Source of the DNA: Desulfofundulus luciae
GTDB taxonomy: Bacteria; Bacillota; Desulfotomaculia; Desulfotomaculales; Desulfovirgulaceae
NCBI RefSeq assembly: GCF_030813795.1
Contig: NZ_JAUSUX010000004.1
Coordinates: forward strand, 62,001 to 126,000
DNA: 64,000 bases
Reading direction: 5' to 3'
The position numbers and the translations under genes are program-made. The notes under the pieces were generated by a model. The model was given only the letters and a program-made list of their open reading frames with translations. It was not told the DNA's origin and did no database searches. Positions 1 to 7,630 of this stretch are shown here, piece by piece (position 1 is the stretch's first letter; every line of letters begins with the position of its first letter).

Positions 1-333
1 ATCCGAAGCGTGTTCCAAGGTATCCGCCAGGATCGGCTTTAATTCGTGTTCCAGGATGTCAGCCAGGAGTATGCCGTTTCTCTCTTCCGTTGCCTTTAAC
101 AGGCGGGGCAGAAGAAAAGTTATGCTGTCACAGCACAAGCGGAGCACAGGGTTGGAACTTTTGGCGGAAACTATTCTTTCGAGCAAGTCGATTATGGTTG
201 CCATTAAGCCCATGGCCTTTTTTTCCTCGCCAAGGATCAGATATTGCCATGCCGTGGTGCAAGCGTCCAATAAGTCACGTATATGCTGCTTCAGCTCACG
301 CACATTTTTCAAGTGACATTCACCTTTGCTCAC
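1..333 (-). CDS. hypothetical protein, 3' end outside window
   Basis: An open frame begins at a GTG at 333 and runs off the left edge, giving 111 codons with no stop. Its start lies 3 bases past the stop of the DUF115 gene, with an AGAGAGG ribosome site overlapping the end of that gene, so the two are probably co-translated. The product starts MSKGECHLKN and is helix-rich and leucine-rich with several cysteines; it has no signal peptide or membrane segment. I do not recognise the family. Its position after flagellin and the DUF115 protein suggests a flagellar or flagellin-modification accessory, but that is inference from context only. Confidence 0.6.
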   Translation of the reverse strand, partial: MSKGECHLKNVRELKQHIRDLLDACTTAWQYLILGEEKKAMGLMATIIDLLERIVSAKSSNPVLRLCCDSITFLLPRLLKATEERNGILLADILEHELKPILADTLEHASD

Positions 334-335
334 AT

Positions 336-2168
336 TCAGCCTCTCTTTCCGTAAACCAGGCGGATTTCCTCGTCCCCGTATTCTAAAGCGTTCAGGACAA
401 TCAAACATAGTTCGTAAACTTTGGCGTAATACCTTTTCTTTGCCTCCAGAAGAGTGTCCAGATCCTTTTCTTCCCCTTGCACCCCGGAACCGAGGTTGCT
501 GAAGAGAAAACTGTACATACCCGTTTCGGGACACAATACCTGGGCGTAAAAATCGAACCCTGCCAGCTTTTCTTCAGGCTTTTTTATCCGTTCGAGCAGT
601 TTGCGTGCGTCTTTCCCGTCCGCGTCATCCAAAACGCGAATGATGTCACCGCAAAGCTCCTTGATCTGCCCCACCTGTTCCTGGATGTCCTTTTCAATGG
701 CGGCCACCTTTTCCGGAGTAACAACTTCATCCTTGTATTTGCGGTGGATTTCTCTTATCCTTTGTTCAAGCTCACATTTTCCGGTGAGGAAGCGCTCCTT
801 CACTTCTGCCAGCGTTGCGTCCGCTGCCCCCCTTATTGGCAGGCCCAGCCGGCTACAGTTGTAAAACGTAATTTCAGGGTAGCTTTCAATGATCCGCTCG
901 ACCGCCGCCCGCATGGCCAGCATGGCCCGCGTGGTATACACGTCCTGCCCGACCTTATTCTTCGTTTTGATGCCGCCACGGGCCTGCAGGGCCTCTTCAT
1001 CTACCTCGCCAAAGTATATGGCCCCCCGGGCGTACTTCTTTTTGTCGGGATAACAGAAGTCCTGCCCGGTCATGACAATGGGGTTGCAGCCCAGTTTGGC
1101 CAGTATGTCGAGCAGCGATATGGAAACCGAAGCACCGGCGGCAATCTTGACAAATGGCTGCCCCAGGCGGCGGTAAATATATTCGTCAAAACTGTGCAGG
1201 GCAAAGAAAAACTTTGACTCCCCAAACAAAGGCAGCACTTTGTAGTTGACCATGAGGCTGTAAAAAAGGGCTATCTCCCTGTTATGTTTGTTCCTCTCGA
1301 ATATTTTCGCCTCGGCGTAACTCCCGTCAATGGCCCCCACCGCGTGGCCCTTAATGCCGTGATGCTCCAGTATCGAAAAGGCGCTCCCCACGGGGACGAT
1401 CAGGGCCCGGCCGCCCATTTCCCGCAAAACGTCAATATCATATTCCAGAGAAGGGCCGGCCCCCACCAGCACAGCGGGCGTCCCGGCAAGCTCCCCCGCG
1501 AACTTTTCCACCGGCACGCTACCCGCCACCTGCTTTAAGTTCAAGATATAGTTCTGAAACCACTGCCTGTCATGGGCGAGGGTGGTGACTACGGAAACAA
1601 GGACAAAGTTGATCTTCTCTTTGATAGCCTGCTTGAGCTTTTGAATCTGTTCTCTAAAAGGATAAACATATCCGGCCAGCGGGCAGAAGGAAAAGTTTAT
1701 ACTCTGCTCCTGTTTTATTACTTCCGATAGGAGCTTTTCAATTTCCTCCTGGCGGTCGTCCTGGATGAAATAGACGCTGCATTTTTCCACCTGCGAGAGG
1801 TCGAAGAAATGGAGAAGGTAATAAAAAACCTCTTCGTCCGGCTCCACGATCACCATGGCCGGTAATTGCTCATCCTGCAAAAGGGCATCCAGTTCGTACC
1901 CCAAACCCATGCCGAAAAGAACGATAAACTTTTTCCCGGCGATGGCGCGCCGCGTCTCTTTCACCCAGAAAGAGCACTGTTCAGCAACGTCATAATTGCT
2001 GTAAAGGGGATACTGCACGCCGCCGACGGCTTTGATCAGATTGTACTCCCCCCGGTTGTTGCGGACAAGAAAGGTGTTCCGCGGCTCGACTTTCTTCATC
2101 TTCCGGTAAAGAGCCTGGTTGTACCTCTTCAGCCAGGCGAGGTTCTTCCTGAAAAGACCTGCGCCCAC
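336..2168 (-). CDS. DUF115 / motility-associated-factor family protein
   Basis: This 610-residue protein matches the DUF115 (MptE-like, Maf-type) family, which is linked to nonulosonate transfer onto flagellins and often lies beside flagellin genes. Two glycine-rich nucleotide-binding-like motifs are visible, VLFGMGLGYELDAL near residue 83 and VLVGAGPSL near 233, followed by a long helical C-terminal region. It starts at a GTG with a GGGGTG site just upstream. Flagellin lies directly upstream, with a terminator between, and a coupled small gene follows. Family membership is fairly secure. The substrate is inferred: no nonulosonate biosynthesis genes are in the window, so what sugar, if any, is transferred cannot be read here. 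Confidence 0.85.
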   Translation of the reverse strand: MGAGLFRKNLAWLKRYNQALYRKMKKVEPRNTFLVRNNRGEYNLIKAVGGVQYPLYSNYDVAEQCSFWVKETRRAIAGKKFIVLFGMGLGYELDALLQDEQLPAMVIVEPDEEVFYYLLHFFDLSQVEKCSVYFIQDDRQEEIEKLLSEVIKQEQSINFSFCPLAGYVYPFREQIQKLKQAIKEKINFVLVSVVTTLAHDRQWFQNYILNLKQVAGSVPVEKFAGELAGTPAVLVGAGPSLEYDIDVLREMGGRALIVPVGSAFSILEHHGIKGHAVGAIDGSYAEAKIFERNKHNREIALFYSLMVNYKVLPLFGESKFFFALHSFDEYIYRRLGQPFVKIAAGASVSISLLDILAKLGCNPIVMTGQDFCYPDKKKYARGAIYFGEVDEEALQARGGIKTKNKVGQDVYTTRAMLAMRAAVERIIESYPEITFYNCSRLGLPIRGAADATLAEVKERFLTGKCELEQRIREIHRKYKDEVVTPEKVAAIEKDIQEQVGQIKELCGDIIRVLDDADGKDARKLLERIKKPEEKLAGFDFYAQVLCPETGMYSFLFSNLGSGVQGEEKDLDTLLEAKKRYYAKVYELCLIVLNALEYGDEEIRLVYGKRG

Positions 2169-2187
2169 CTTCGCACACCCCGCTTTT

Positions 2188-2217
2188 TAAAAAAGCCAGC
2201 CCCTTGGAGGAGCTGGC
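2188..2217 (-). terminator. rho-independent terminator after flagellin
   Basis: Read on the minus strand, GCCAGC and GCTGGC form a stem that is followed by a run of six T. It lies 35 bases beyond the flagellin stop and ahead of the DUF115 gene. Flagellin can therefore be made as a largely monocistronic, high-level transcript, with DUF115 reached by readthrough or its own promoter. Confidence 0.8.
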
Positions 2218-2251
2218 TTTCTGGGACTCCTTTAAAGGCGTACACTAAACG

Positions 2252-3451
2252 CTACCGCAGGAGCTGCAGTACCATCTGCGGCTGCTGGTTGGCCTGGGCC
2301 AGCATGGCCGTCGCCGCCTGCTGGAGGATGGAGAGCTTGGTGTACTCCATCATCTCCTTGGCCATATCCACATCCCGGATGCGGGACTCGGAAGCAGTGA
2401 GGTTTTCGGCTGCCGTGCCCAGGTTATTGATGGTGTGCTCGAGCCTGTTCTGGATGGCGCCCAGCTTGGAGCGCTCGGTGGAAACTTTTTCGATAGCGTT
2501 ATTAATTGTAGAAACAACCGCGTTGGCCCCGTACTTGTCGGTAACTTTAACCGCGTTCCCGCTGCTGTCCTTTATCCCCAGCGCCTCGGCCCGCATGTCG
2601 TTGATGCCGATAAGCATGTTCTGGCCTGAATTGGCACCGATCTGGGTGATGATGGCCTTCGAGGTGTCGGTGCTGGCGGCTACATGTTTATTAAGAATGA
2701 TCGTAAAGCTGTCGCCGGATTTGAACTTGGCGAAATCGTCGATCTTGAACGTAACAGCAGCCCCAGAGGCTATTTCACCAGCGGCAAAGGTAAACGTTTT
2801 GTTAGTAGTTGACACAGTAATATTGGCTGAAGCAATTTTCTCACCAAGAGAATTTCTGAACTCATAAGCCGCTTCACCATTCGTTGCCTCGCTGATGCGG
2901 GTAATGGTGATGGCTCCGTTCACGATACCCTTATTCGCAATGTTGGTGGCCCCGGAGGCGGTTACACTTAGAGACGCCGCGCTGTTGGCCTGGATGGAAT
3001 AGGTCCCCTTCTTTTCCGCAACAACACCCACGACTTGGCCATTCAATAGCTTCTTGGTGTTAAATTCGGTGGTGTTGGCAATGCGGTCGATTTCGTTGGC
3101 GAGCTGATTGATCTCGTCCTGGATAGCCTGGCGGTCGGCATCTGTGTTGGTGTCGTTTGCGGCCTGTACGGCCAGCTCGCGCATGCGCTGCAGGATGGAG
3201 TGCGTCTCGTTCAGTGCTCCTTCAGCCGTCTGGATCAGGGAAATGGTGTCCTGGGCGTTCCTCGACGCCTGGTTCAGGCCCCGGATCTGGCCACGCATTT
3301 TCTCGCTTATGGCCAGGCCCGCGGCGTCATCTCCGGCGCGCACGATGCGCAGGCCCGAGGAGAGCTTCTCCAGCGACTTGTTGGCCAAAACGTTATTGGC
3401 CGAAAGTTGCCTGTACGTATTCAGCGCCGCAATGTTGTGGTTGATGATCAT
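2252..3451 (-). CDS. hag: flagellin
   Basis: This is the flagellar filament subunit, exported through the flagellar type III apparatus. The N-terminus MIINHNIAALNTYRQL and the C-terminal segment with LTASESRIRDVDMAKEMM and ending in QPQMVLQLLR are the conserved D0/D1 regions. The middle, about residues 160-275, is a variable, Ala/Thr-rich surface domain. An ATG three codons earlier sits one base from the GGGAGGA ribosome site, too close to use, so I place the start at 3451, where spacing is nine bases. About 150 bases of leader separate it from csrA and fliW. Length (about 399 residues) is normal for a clostridial flagellin. Confidence 0.96.
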   Translation of the reverse strand: MIINHNIAALNTYRQLSANNVLANKSLEKLSSGLRIVRAGDDAAGLAISEKMRGQIRGLNQASRNAQDTISLIQTAEGALNETHSILQRMRELAVQAANDTNTDADRQAIQDEINQLANEIDRIANTTEFNTKKLLNGQVVGVVAEKKGTYSIQANSAASLSVTASGATNIANKGIVNGAITITRISEATNGEAAYEFRNSLGEKIASANITVSTTNKTFTFAAGEIASGAAVTFKIDDFAKFKSGDSFTIILNKHVAASTDTSKAIITQIGANSGQNMLIGINDMRAEALGIKDSSGNAVKVTDKYGANAVVSTINNAIEKVSTERSKLGAIQNRLEHTINNLGTAAENLTASESRIRDVDMAKEMMEYTKLSILQQAATAMLAQANQQPQMVLQLLR

Positions 3452-3460
3452 CCTTCTCAT

Positions 3461-3499
3461 TCCTCCCTGAATTTTTACTCGCCGCCTTCCCTGGCGGCG
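3461..3499 (-). promoter_or_regulatory. probable CsrA-binding sites in flagellin leader
   Basis: In the minus-strand RNA a 7-bp hairpin (3480-3499, arms CGCCGCC and GGCGGCG) presents AGGGAA in its loop, and the ribosome site GGGAGGA (3461-3467) carries a second GGA. CsrA recognises GGA, preferably in hairpin loops. Bacillus subtilis hag has the same layout: an upstream hairpin site plus a site covering the Shine-Dalgarno. With csrA and fliW next door, translational repression of flagellin by CsrA, relieved by FliW, is a direct inference. Confidence 0.65.
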
Positions 3500-3554
3500 G
3501 CTTTTGGGGCAGGGTACTTTTTGGCCGGCCGAAAAGTTCTGCCTCCTGCTTATT

Positions 3555-3581
3555 ACTTCGTCAGTTCGGGGATGAGGTTTA
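3555..3581 (-). promoter_or_regulatory. candidate sigma-28 promoter for flagellin
   Basis: On the minus strand TAAA (3578-3581) is followed after 15 bases by GACGAAGT (3555-3562), compared with the sigma-28 consensus TAAA-N15-GCCGATAA. The -10 match is partial, at four of eight positions. It lies about 105 bases before the start codon, leaving room for the leader with the CsrA sites. Confidence 0.45.
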
Positions 3582-3608
3582 GGGGGACCACTAAAGAAAA
3601 GAGGCCGT

Positions 3609-3836
3609 TTACGATCTTTTAACCTGGCCTTTGATTTCCTTCAATATTTTCGCTGAAGTCGTCGCCGCCCGGTTTTCCTCCTGGACGGTTCGGTAGATTT
3701 CCTCGCGGTAGACGGCCACCTCCGGCGGCGCCTCGATGCCCAGGCGCACGAAGTCGCCGGTGACCTCCACCACCACGACACGGATGTCCCGGCCGATGAC
3801 CAGGGACTGGCCTTTTTTCCTGGTGAGTACCAGCAT
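3609..3836 (-). CDS. csrA: carbon storage regulator / flagellin translational repressor CsrA
   Basis: This 75-residue RNA-binding protein begins MLVLTRKKGQSLVIGRDI, the conserved first strand region, and keeps the VRLGIEAPPEVAVYREEIY segment that makes the RNA-contacting strand and helix. CsrA dimers bind GGA motifs and block ribosome access. Its ATG follows the fliW stop with no spacing, so the pair is translationally coupled. In Firmicutes this pair controls flagellin: FliW binds either CsrA or flagellin. The flagellin leader just downstream carries matching GGA elements. Confidence 0.97.
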   Translation of the reverse strand: MLVLTRKKGQSLVIGRDIRVVVVEVTGDFVRLGIEAPPEVAVYREEIYRTVQEENRAATTSAKILKEIKGQVKRS

Positions 3837-4454
3837 TTACTTCTCCTCCCCGGCGGGGTCTGCCCCTTCACCCGTCCCCCCGGAATCGCCCGGCGGGGAT
3901 TCGGGCCCAGTTCCGGAAAGGCACCGGGGCAGGGGGTCTTGCTGGGACCCGGAGCGGTTGGGGGAGGCCGGCTGGGGCTGGGAACGGGAATGAGCCGGCG
4001 GGCAAGGTTCGCCGGCTGGCCTGGTTTCGGGCCCGGCCGGGTCCTGGTTTTCCGACCGGTGCCCGCTCAGCGGGTGCCTGATGGAGTATCGCTCGTCCAC
4101 CAGCACCAACTGACGGGCCGTGCCAGTGGCCGCGTTCACCACCACCGGGGCCAGGAGGTTGACGGTGGCATGAGCCAGGCCACGGCTTGCGTTGACAATG
4201 CAAAATACGGCCACCTGATCCGGGGAGTTCACGCCCAGGGCCCTTGCCTCTTCGTCGGGCAGGTCAAACTCGTAGTCAGGGAAAAAGAAAAAGGGGTTCA
4301 CCAGGATGAAGCCGGTGTTTTCATCCTGCAGGGACTGCAAAAAGAAAAAGGGCGAATCTTCCGCCGCGGCCACCAGTTCGAATTCGGTCAAATCCGCGGG
4401 CAGGCCCGGCAGCCCGGCGGGAAAAATGATGGTTTTGCCCCGATCATAAGACAA
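3837..4454 (-). CDS. fliW: flagellar assembly factor FliW with long C-terminal tail
   Basis: FliW binds and antagonises CsrA and also binds flagellin. The core, about 130 residues, is recognisable from IIFPAGLPGLPADLTEFEL, the FFFLQSLQDENTGFILVNPF segment and the NLLAPVVVNAATGTARQLVL strand. After DERYSIRHPL come about 70 residues rich in Pro, Gly, Ser and Glu that usual FliW proteins (near 150 residues) lack. The start is decided by the ribosome site: GGAGGA lies six bases before a TTG at 4454, while the ATG at 4472 lies upstream of that site. csrA follows immediately. The tail may be a disordered linker or an annealed extra segment; no function can be read from it. Confidence 0.92.
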   Translation of the reverse strand: MSYDRGKTIIFPAGLPGLPADLTEFELVAAAEDSPFFFLQSLQDENTGFILVNPFFFFPDYEFDLPDEEARALGVNSPDQVAVFCIVNASRGLAHATVNLLAPVVVNAATGTARQLVLVDERYSIRHPLSGHRSENQDPAGPETRPAGEPCPPAHSRSQPQPASPNRSGSQQDPLPRCLSGTGPESPPGDSGGTGEGADPAGEEK

Positions 4455-4498
4455 TGCAATTCCTCCATTCACACAAAAACCTGCCTGTACGGCAGGGG

Positions 4499-4948
4499 TC
4501 AGGGTAACTCACTTACCTGCCACCCGGGCACAAAAGGGTTCACAAAAGTAACACCCTCTATTGTGGTGCCGGATGAGAAGTCTTCACTGAGCACCAGAGA
4601 TAACTGGTTCAGCCTGGCCGCAGCCCAGATCTGGGCGTCCCAGTATGAAAACTTGTGTTCACGGACGCCGCGAACCGCCTCCAGTACAATCATTCCGGTA
4701 AGGTCAAAAACGATCCACGAGCGTAGGTAATGCTCGACGCTCTTCTGGACAGCGTCAAAATCGAGGGGTTCGGCAATCTTCCGGGTAACCGCCACGACAA
4801 ACTCCGCCAGAACCTGAACTGTCAGTGCTCCGGTGCGGGAGAAAGCAAGCCGGTCAAGGATTTCGATGGATACTTGCTGCTTACGGGGATTTGCCGAATC
4901 GTAGGCGTAAACCAGGATGTTGGTATCCACAAGCACTTTAGCGCTCAT
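4499..4948 (-). CDS. PIN-domain toxin, VapC-like
   Basis: This 149-residue PIN-domain ribonuclease begins with KVLVDTNILVYAYD, carrying the first catalytic Asp, and has a mid Glu in VLAEFVVAV. The later acidic pair sits in SYWDAQIWAAA and VLSEDFSSG. These are the acidic residues of VapC-type metal-dependent RNases. It overlaps the preceding RHH antitoxin gene by 11 bases, the usual antitoxin-then-toxin order. The pair separates fliW from fliD inside a flagellar locus and is likely a later insertion, though no flanking repeats were seen. Confidence 0.88.
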   Translation of the reverse strand: MSAKVLVDTNILVYAYDSANPRKQQVSIEILDRLAFSRTGALTVQVLAEFVVAVTRKIAEPLDFDAVQKSVEHYLRSWIVFDLTGMIVLEAVRGVREHKFSYWDAQIWAAARLNQLSLVLSEDFSSGTTIEGVTFVNPFVPGWQVSELP

Positions 4949-5186
4949 AAAGCTCCTCCCGCCGCCATTGCCGGCCCTTTTCCTGGTCCCCTTTTTTTAC
5001 CCGGCTTAAAATGAACTCTTTTTCTCGCTCCCAGGCCGAGATATCTTTCCGGATTAACGGACCAGTGGCGAGGTGGGCTTCGATGGCGCGCCGGATTAAT
5101 TCCGCTTCTGTTACGCCCAGTTCGCAGGCCCTTTTTTTCAGCAAGGCGTTGTGGTGGGGCTTGATATATACCTGCTTCCGGATCAA
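4938..5186 (-). CDS. ribbon-helix-helix antitoxin of VapC-like pair
   Basis: A small basic protein with the RHH pattern QVYIKPHHNALLKKRACEL followed by GVTEAELIRRAIEAHL, then a charged C-terminal segment suited to toxin binding. An ATG at 5231 is in frame but falls on the -10 box of the likely promoter, so it cannot be transcribed. The TTG at 5186, preceded by GAGGTG, fits better and gives about 82 residues. It overlaps the PIN toxin by 11 bases. Antitoxins of this type usually repress their own operon, and the promoter region contains the palindromic stretch ATTATGTACAT. Confidence 0.78.
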   Translation of the reverse strand: MIRKQVYIKPHHNALLKKRACELGVTEAELIRRAIEAHLATGPLIRKDISAWEREKEFILSRVKKGDQEKGRQWRREELYER

Positions 5187-5220
5187 TTCGAAACACCTCA
5201 AAAAACTTATTATGTACATC

Positions 5221-5248
5221 ATTATATACATTGCCCCTAAAAGATCAA
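5221..5248 (-). promoter_or_regulatory. sigma-A-type promoter of toxin-antitoxin pair
   Basis: On the minus strand TTGATC (5243-5248) is followed after 16 bases by TATAAT (5221-5226). The -10 box overlaps the first in-frame ATG of the antitoxin frame, which is why that codon is rejected as the start. The palindromic TGTACA next to the -10 is a plausible operator for the RHH protein. Confidence 0.65.
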
Positions 5249-5301
5249 GCCTTTCGGAGCCGAAATTTTATTTTGGAAGCCGGCGACGTCTCAAGTCTTA
5301 T

Positions 5302-5328
5302 TAAGTTTTTGCCCCGGGTTCCGATAAT
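5302..5328 (+). promoter_or_regulatory. sigma-28 promoter for fliD
   Basis: TAAG (5302-5305) and the -10 element CCGATAAT (5321-5328) are spaced as in sigma-28 promoters (consensus TAAA-N15-GCCGATAA). It lies about 35 bases before the fliD start. The same TTAAG...GTTCCGA pattern recurs before the chemoreceptor gene at 32858, which supports it as a real promoter class. Confidence 0.75.
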
Positions 5329-5363
5329 ATTGTGTAGAAACTTTATGTTAGAAGGTGATCGGA

Positions 5364-6920
5364 ATGACTTCCATCCTATCCGCCACTTCCAGCCTGCGCA
5401 TCGGCGGGCTGGCGTCGGGCATCGACACCGATTCCATCATCAAGGAACTGATGAAGGCGCAGAGGATACCCCTGGACCGGTTGAACCAGGACAAGCAGAT
5501 CCTCCAGTGGCAGCAGGAGGACTACCGGGCAATCTACGACAGCCTGCGCGCCTTCCGGGACAAGGTTTTCAACATGAAGCTGCAGGCCACCTACATGGCC
5601 AAAACGGCCACCTCTTCCAACGAGGCCGCGGTGAGCGCAACGGCCGGCAGCAGCGCCGTGCCGGGGATGTATACCGTGACGGTGACGCAGCTAGCCCAGG
5701 GGGTGTCCAAGGGTAGCCAGGACACCCTGCCGGACGAGGCAAATGCCGACGGGTCCACCATGAGTTTAAAACAGCAGTTCGGGCTGGGCTACGATACCCT
5801 CGCTTTTACCCTGGAAGGAGCAAACGGTATTAAGAAATTTTCTTTTGATACCAACACGGCCAACATTTACACCGTCGTCTCGGAAATAAACGCCGCCAAT
5901 TTAGGCATCACCGCCAGCTACGACGCCACTTTAAACCGCTTTTTCCTCACCACTACCTCCACAGGAGCGGCGGCAAAGATAATAGTAACTAATGATTCAA
6001 ACAATTTCCTCTCAAATAACGCCGGGGATGGAAACAATACCCTAAAGCTTTTGCTTAAAGGAGACGGAACCGCCTACACCGGTCAGGACGCCGTGTTTAA
6101 CTTCGGCGACGCTACGGGCTTAAAGAGCGCTACCAATACGGTTACCATAAACGGCATTACCCTCACCCTGAAACAGGGCGGGGGGGCTTCCACCACCATC
6201 ACCGTCTCCAACGACACCGATGCCGTCTTCAACGCCATCAAGGACTTCGTCGACGCCTACAACGAAATCATAGACAAGATCAACGGCAAGCTCACGGAGC
6301 CCCGCTACCGGGACTACCTGCCGCTCACCGACGAGCAGCGGGAACAGCTTTCCGACGAGCAGGAAAAGCAGTGGGAGGAGAAGGCCAGGAGCGGTCTCCT
6401 GCGCGGCGACAGCCTCCTGGAGAGCGTGGTTTCCAGGATGCGCGCCACCATGTCCGCCGTGGTACCGGGGCTGACCGGTGGCCAGGGGTACAAAACGCTG
6501 GCCCAGATAGGCATCACCACCCTTTCCTACGAGGAAAGGGGGAAGCTCTACATTGACGAAGCCAAGCTGAAAGACGCCCTGCAGAAAGACCCGGACGGGG
6601 TGATGAATTTATTTACAAAGAGTGCGGAGAACTATGCGGAAAAAGGCATCGCCATGCGGCTTTACGACGACATTAACAGCGCCATGGCCCTGATTTCCGC
6701 CCGGGCCGGTACCAGCAGCTCCTACAGCACCGCGGACAACAGCGCCATCGGCAGGCAGATAGCCGCCATGAACGAACGCATCAGCACCCTGGAGGAGCGC
6801 CTGCAGCAAATGGAGGACCGCTACTGGCGGCAGTTCACCGCCATGGAGCAGGCCATCCAGCAGATGAACGCCCAGAGTGCCTGGCTGGCCCAGCAGCTCG
6901 GCATGGGCCAGGCCCGTTAA
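5364..6920 (+). CDS. fliD: flagellar filament capping protein FliD
   Basis: FliD caps the growing filament and folds incoming flagellin. The N-terminal domain LRIGGLASGIDTDSIIKELM and the RLNQDKQILQWQQEDYRAI coiled region are typical. So are the central FliD_C strands and the C-terminal coiled coil (ISTLEERLQQMEDRYWRQFT) with the final AMEQAIQQMNAQSAWL segment. At 518 residues the length is normal. The AAGGTGAT ribosome site favours the ATG at 5364 over the GTG at 5355. It runs opposite to fliW/csrA and has its own sigma-28 promoter; fliS follows after about 290 bases. Confidence 0.96.
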   Translation: MTSILSATSSLRIGGLASGIDTDSIIKELMKAQRIPLDRLNQDKQILQWQQEDYRAIYDSLRAFRDKVFNMKLQATYMAKTATSSNEAAVSATAGSSAVPGMYTVTVTQLAQGVSKGSQDTLPDEANADGSTMSLKQQFGLGYDTLAFTLEGANGIKKFSFDTNTANIYTVVSEINAANLGITASYDATLNRFFLTTTSTGAAAKIIVTNDSNNFLSNNAGDGNNTLKLLLKGDGTAYTGQDAVFNFGDATGLKSATNTVTINGITLTLKQGGGASTTITVSNDTDAVFNAIKDFVDAYNEIIDKINGKLTEPRYRDYLPLTDEQREQLSDEQEKQWEEKARSGLLRGDSLLESVVSRMRATMSAVVPGLTGGQGYKTLAQIGITTLSYEERGKLYIDEAKLKDALQKDPDGVMNLFTKSAENYAEKGIAMRLYDDINSAMALISARAGTSSSYSTADNSAIGRQIAAMNERISTLEERLQQMEDRYWRQFTAMEQAIQQMNAQSAWLAQQLGMGQAR

Positions 6921-7015
6921 GGGCCGTTTCCCGCAGGACCGCAGGGGACAGGTATTCAAGCAAACCGTGATGACAGGAATGCGGTGCTGTAGAATCGGAC
7001 TCGTGTTTTAGTGAG

Positions 7016-7056
7016 TGCTGGGCCGCATCCAACCGGGTTCGCTGAATACTTACGCA
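7016..7056. repeat. solo copy of an inverted-repeat end
   Basis: The segment with CCGCATCCAACCGGGTTCGC and then TGAATACTTA is a near match to one terminal repeat of the element at 59136-59657, read in reverse complement (CCGCATCCAACCGGATTCAC then TGAATATTTA). A preceding TGAGTGCTGGG also occurs within the repeat at 50572-50837. It lies between fliD and fliS and is probably the remnant of one dispersed element. Confidence 0.6.
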
Positions 7057-7084
7057 GGAAAAGCCGGGAAAAACGGGTAAAAAC

Positions 7085-7173
7085 GCACCGCGGGTGCCGC
7101 CGGCAAAGAGCTTCCCCGGTGCGGTTATCAGGTGAAAACACCGGTGCGAAAGCCGGAACGGTTGAAATCCGGC
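7085..7173 (+). promoter_or_regulatory. structured leader upstream of fliS, unassigned
   Basis: Three perfect hairpins follow one another just before fliS. They are GCACC-GCG-GGTGC (7085-7097), GGTG-AAAA-CACC (7131-7142) and GCCGGA with TCCGGC around a 10-base loop (7152-7173). CCGGTGCG is also repeated directly between them. The spacing suggests a folded RNA leader. I compared it with the cyclic-di-GMP and cobalamin riboswitch cores from memory and found no convincing match, so class and ligand, if any, are unknown. Confidence 0.4.
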
Positions 7174-7208
7174 AAAAGGAAACGCATATCCCGAAGAGGT
7201 GAGTTTTA

Positions 7209-7604
7209 ATGATGCAGGCAGCCCCCAATCCCTACCGGCAGTACGTGGAGAACGCCGTGCTCACCGCCGACCCGGGGCGGCTGACGCTCATGCTTTACAC
7301 CGGCGCGGTCAAATTCATCCGCCAGGCCAGGGACTGCCTGGCCGCCCGGGACATCCCCGGCGCGCACCGGGCATGCTTACGCGCCCAGGACATCATCGTC
7401 TACCTCCTGGAAACCGTCAACCGGGAGATGGAAATCGGCAAAAACCTTTCCGCCCTCTACGATTACATATACCGGCGCCTGGTGGAGGCAAACGTGAAAA
7501 AGGACGCGGCCGTCTTGGACGAAGTGGCCGGGCTGCTGGAAGACCTGGCCGGCACCTGGGAACGGGCCTTTAAACTGAAAGGGGAGCAGGCGGTGGGAGG
7601 CTGA
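7209..7604 (+). CDS. fliS: flagellin export chaperone FliS
   Basis: This 131-residue helical chaperone binds the C-terminus of flagellin before export. Diagnostic stretches are NPYRQYVENAVLTADPGRL, TLMLYTGAVKFIRQA, and AQDIIVYLLETVNREMEIG with the following LSALYDYIYRRL. Length is typical. It starts at one of two adjacent ATGs after an AGAGGTGAG ribosome site and is followed, after a palindromic spacer, by a FliT/FlgN-like gene. It lies downstream of fliD as in most flagellar clusters. Confidence 0.95.
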   Translation: MMQAAPNPYRQYVENAVLTADPGRLTLMLYTGAVKFIRQARDCLAARDIPGAHRACLRAQDIIVYLLETVNREMEIGKNLSALYDYIYRRLVEANVKKDAAVLDEVAGLLEDLAGTWERAFKLKGEQAVGG

Positions 7605-7630
7605 TTGTGTATAAACCTCTGAGTGTAATT

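Noticed and set aside
7085-7173. Cyclic-di-GMP or cobalamin riboswitch before fliS
   Set aside because: Hairpins are present, but the conserved core bases of these classes could not be matched, so only an unassigned leader is claimed.
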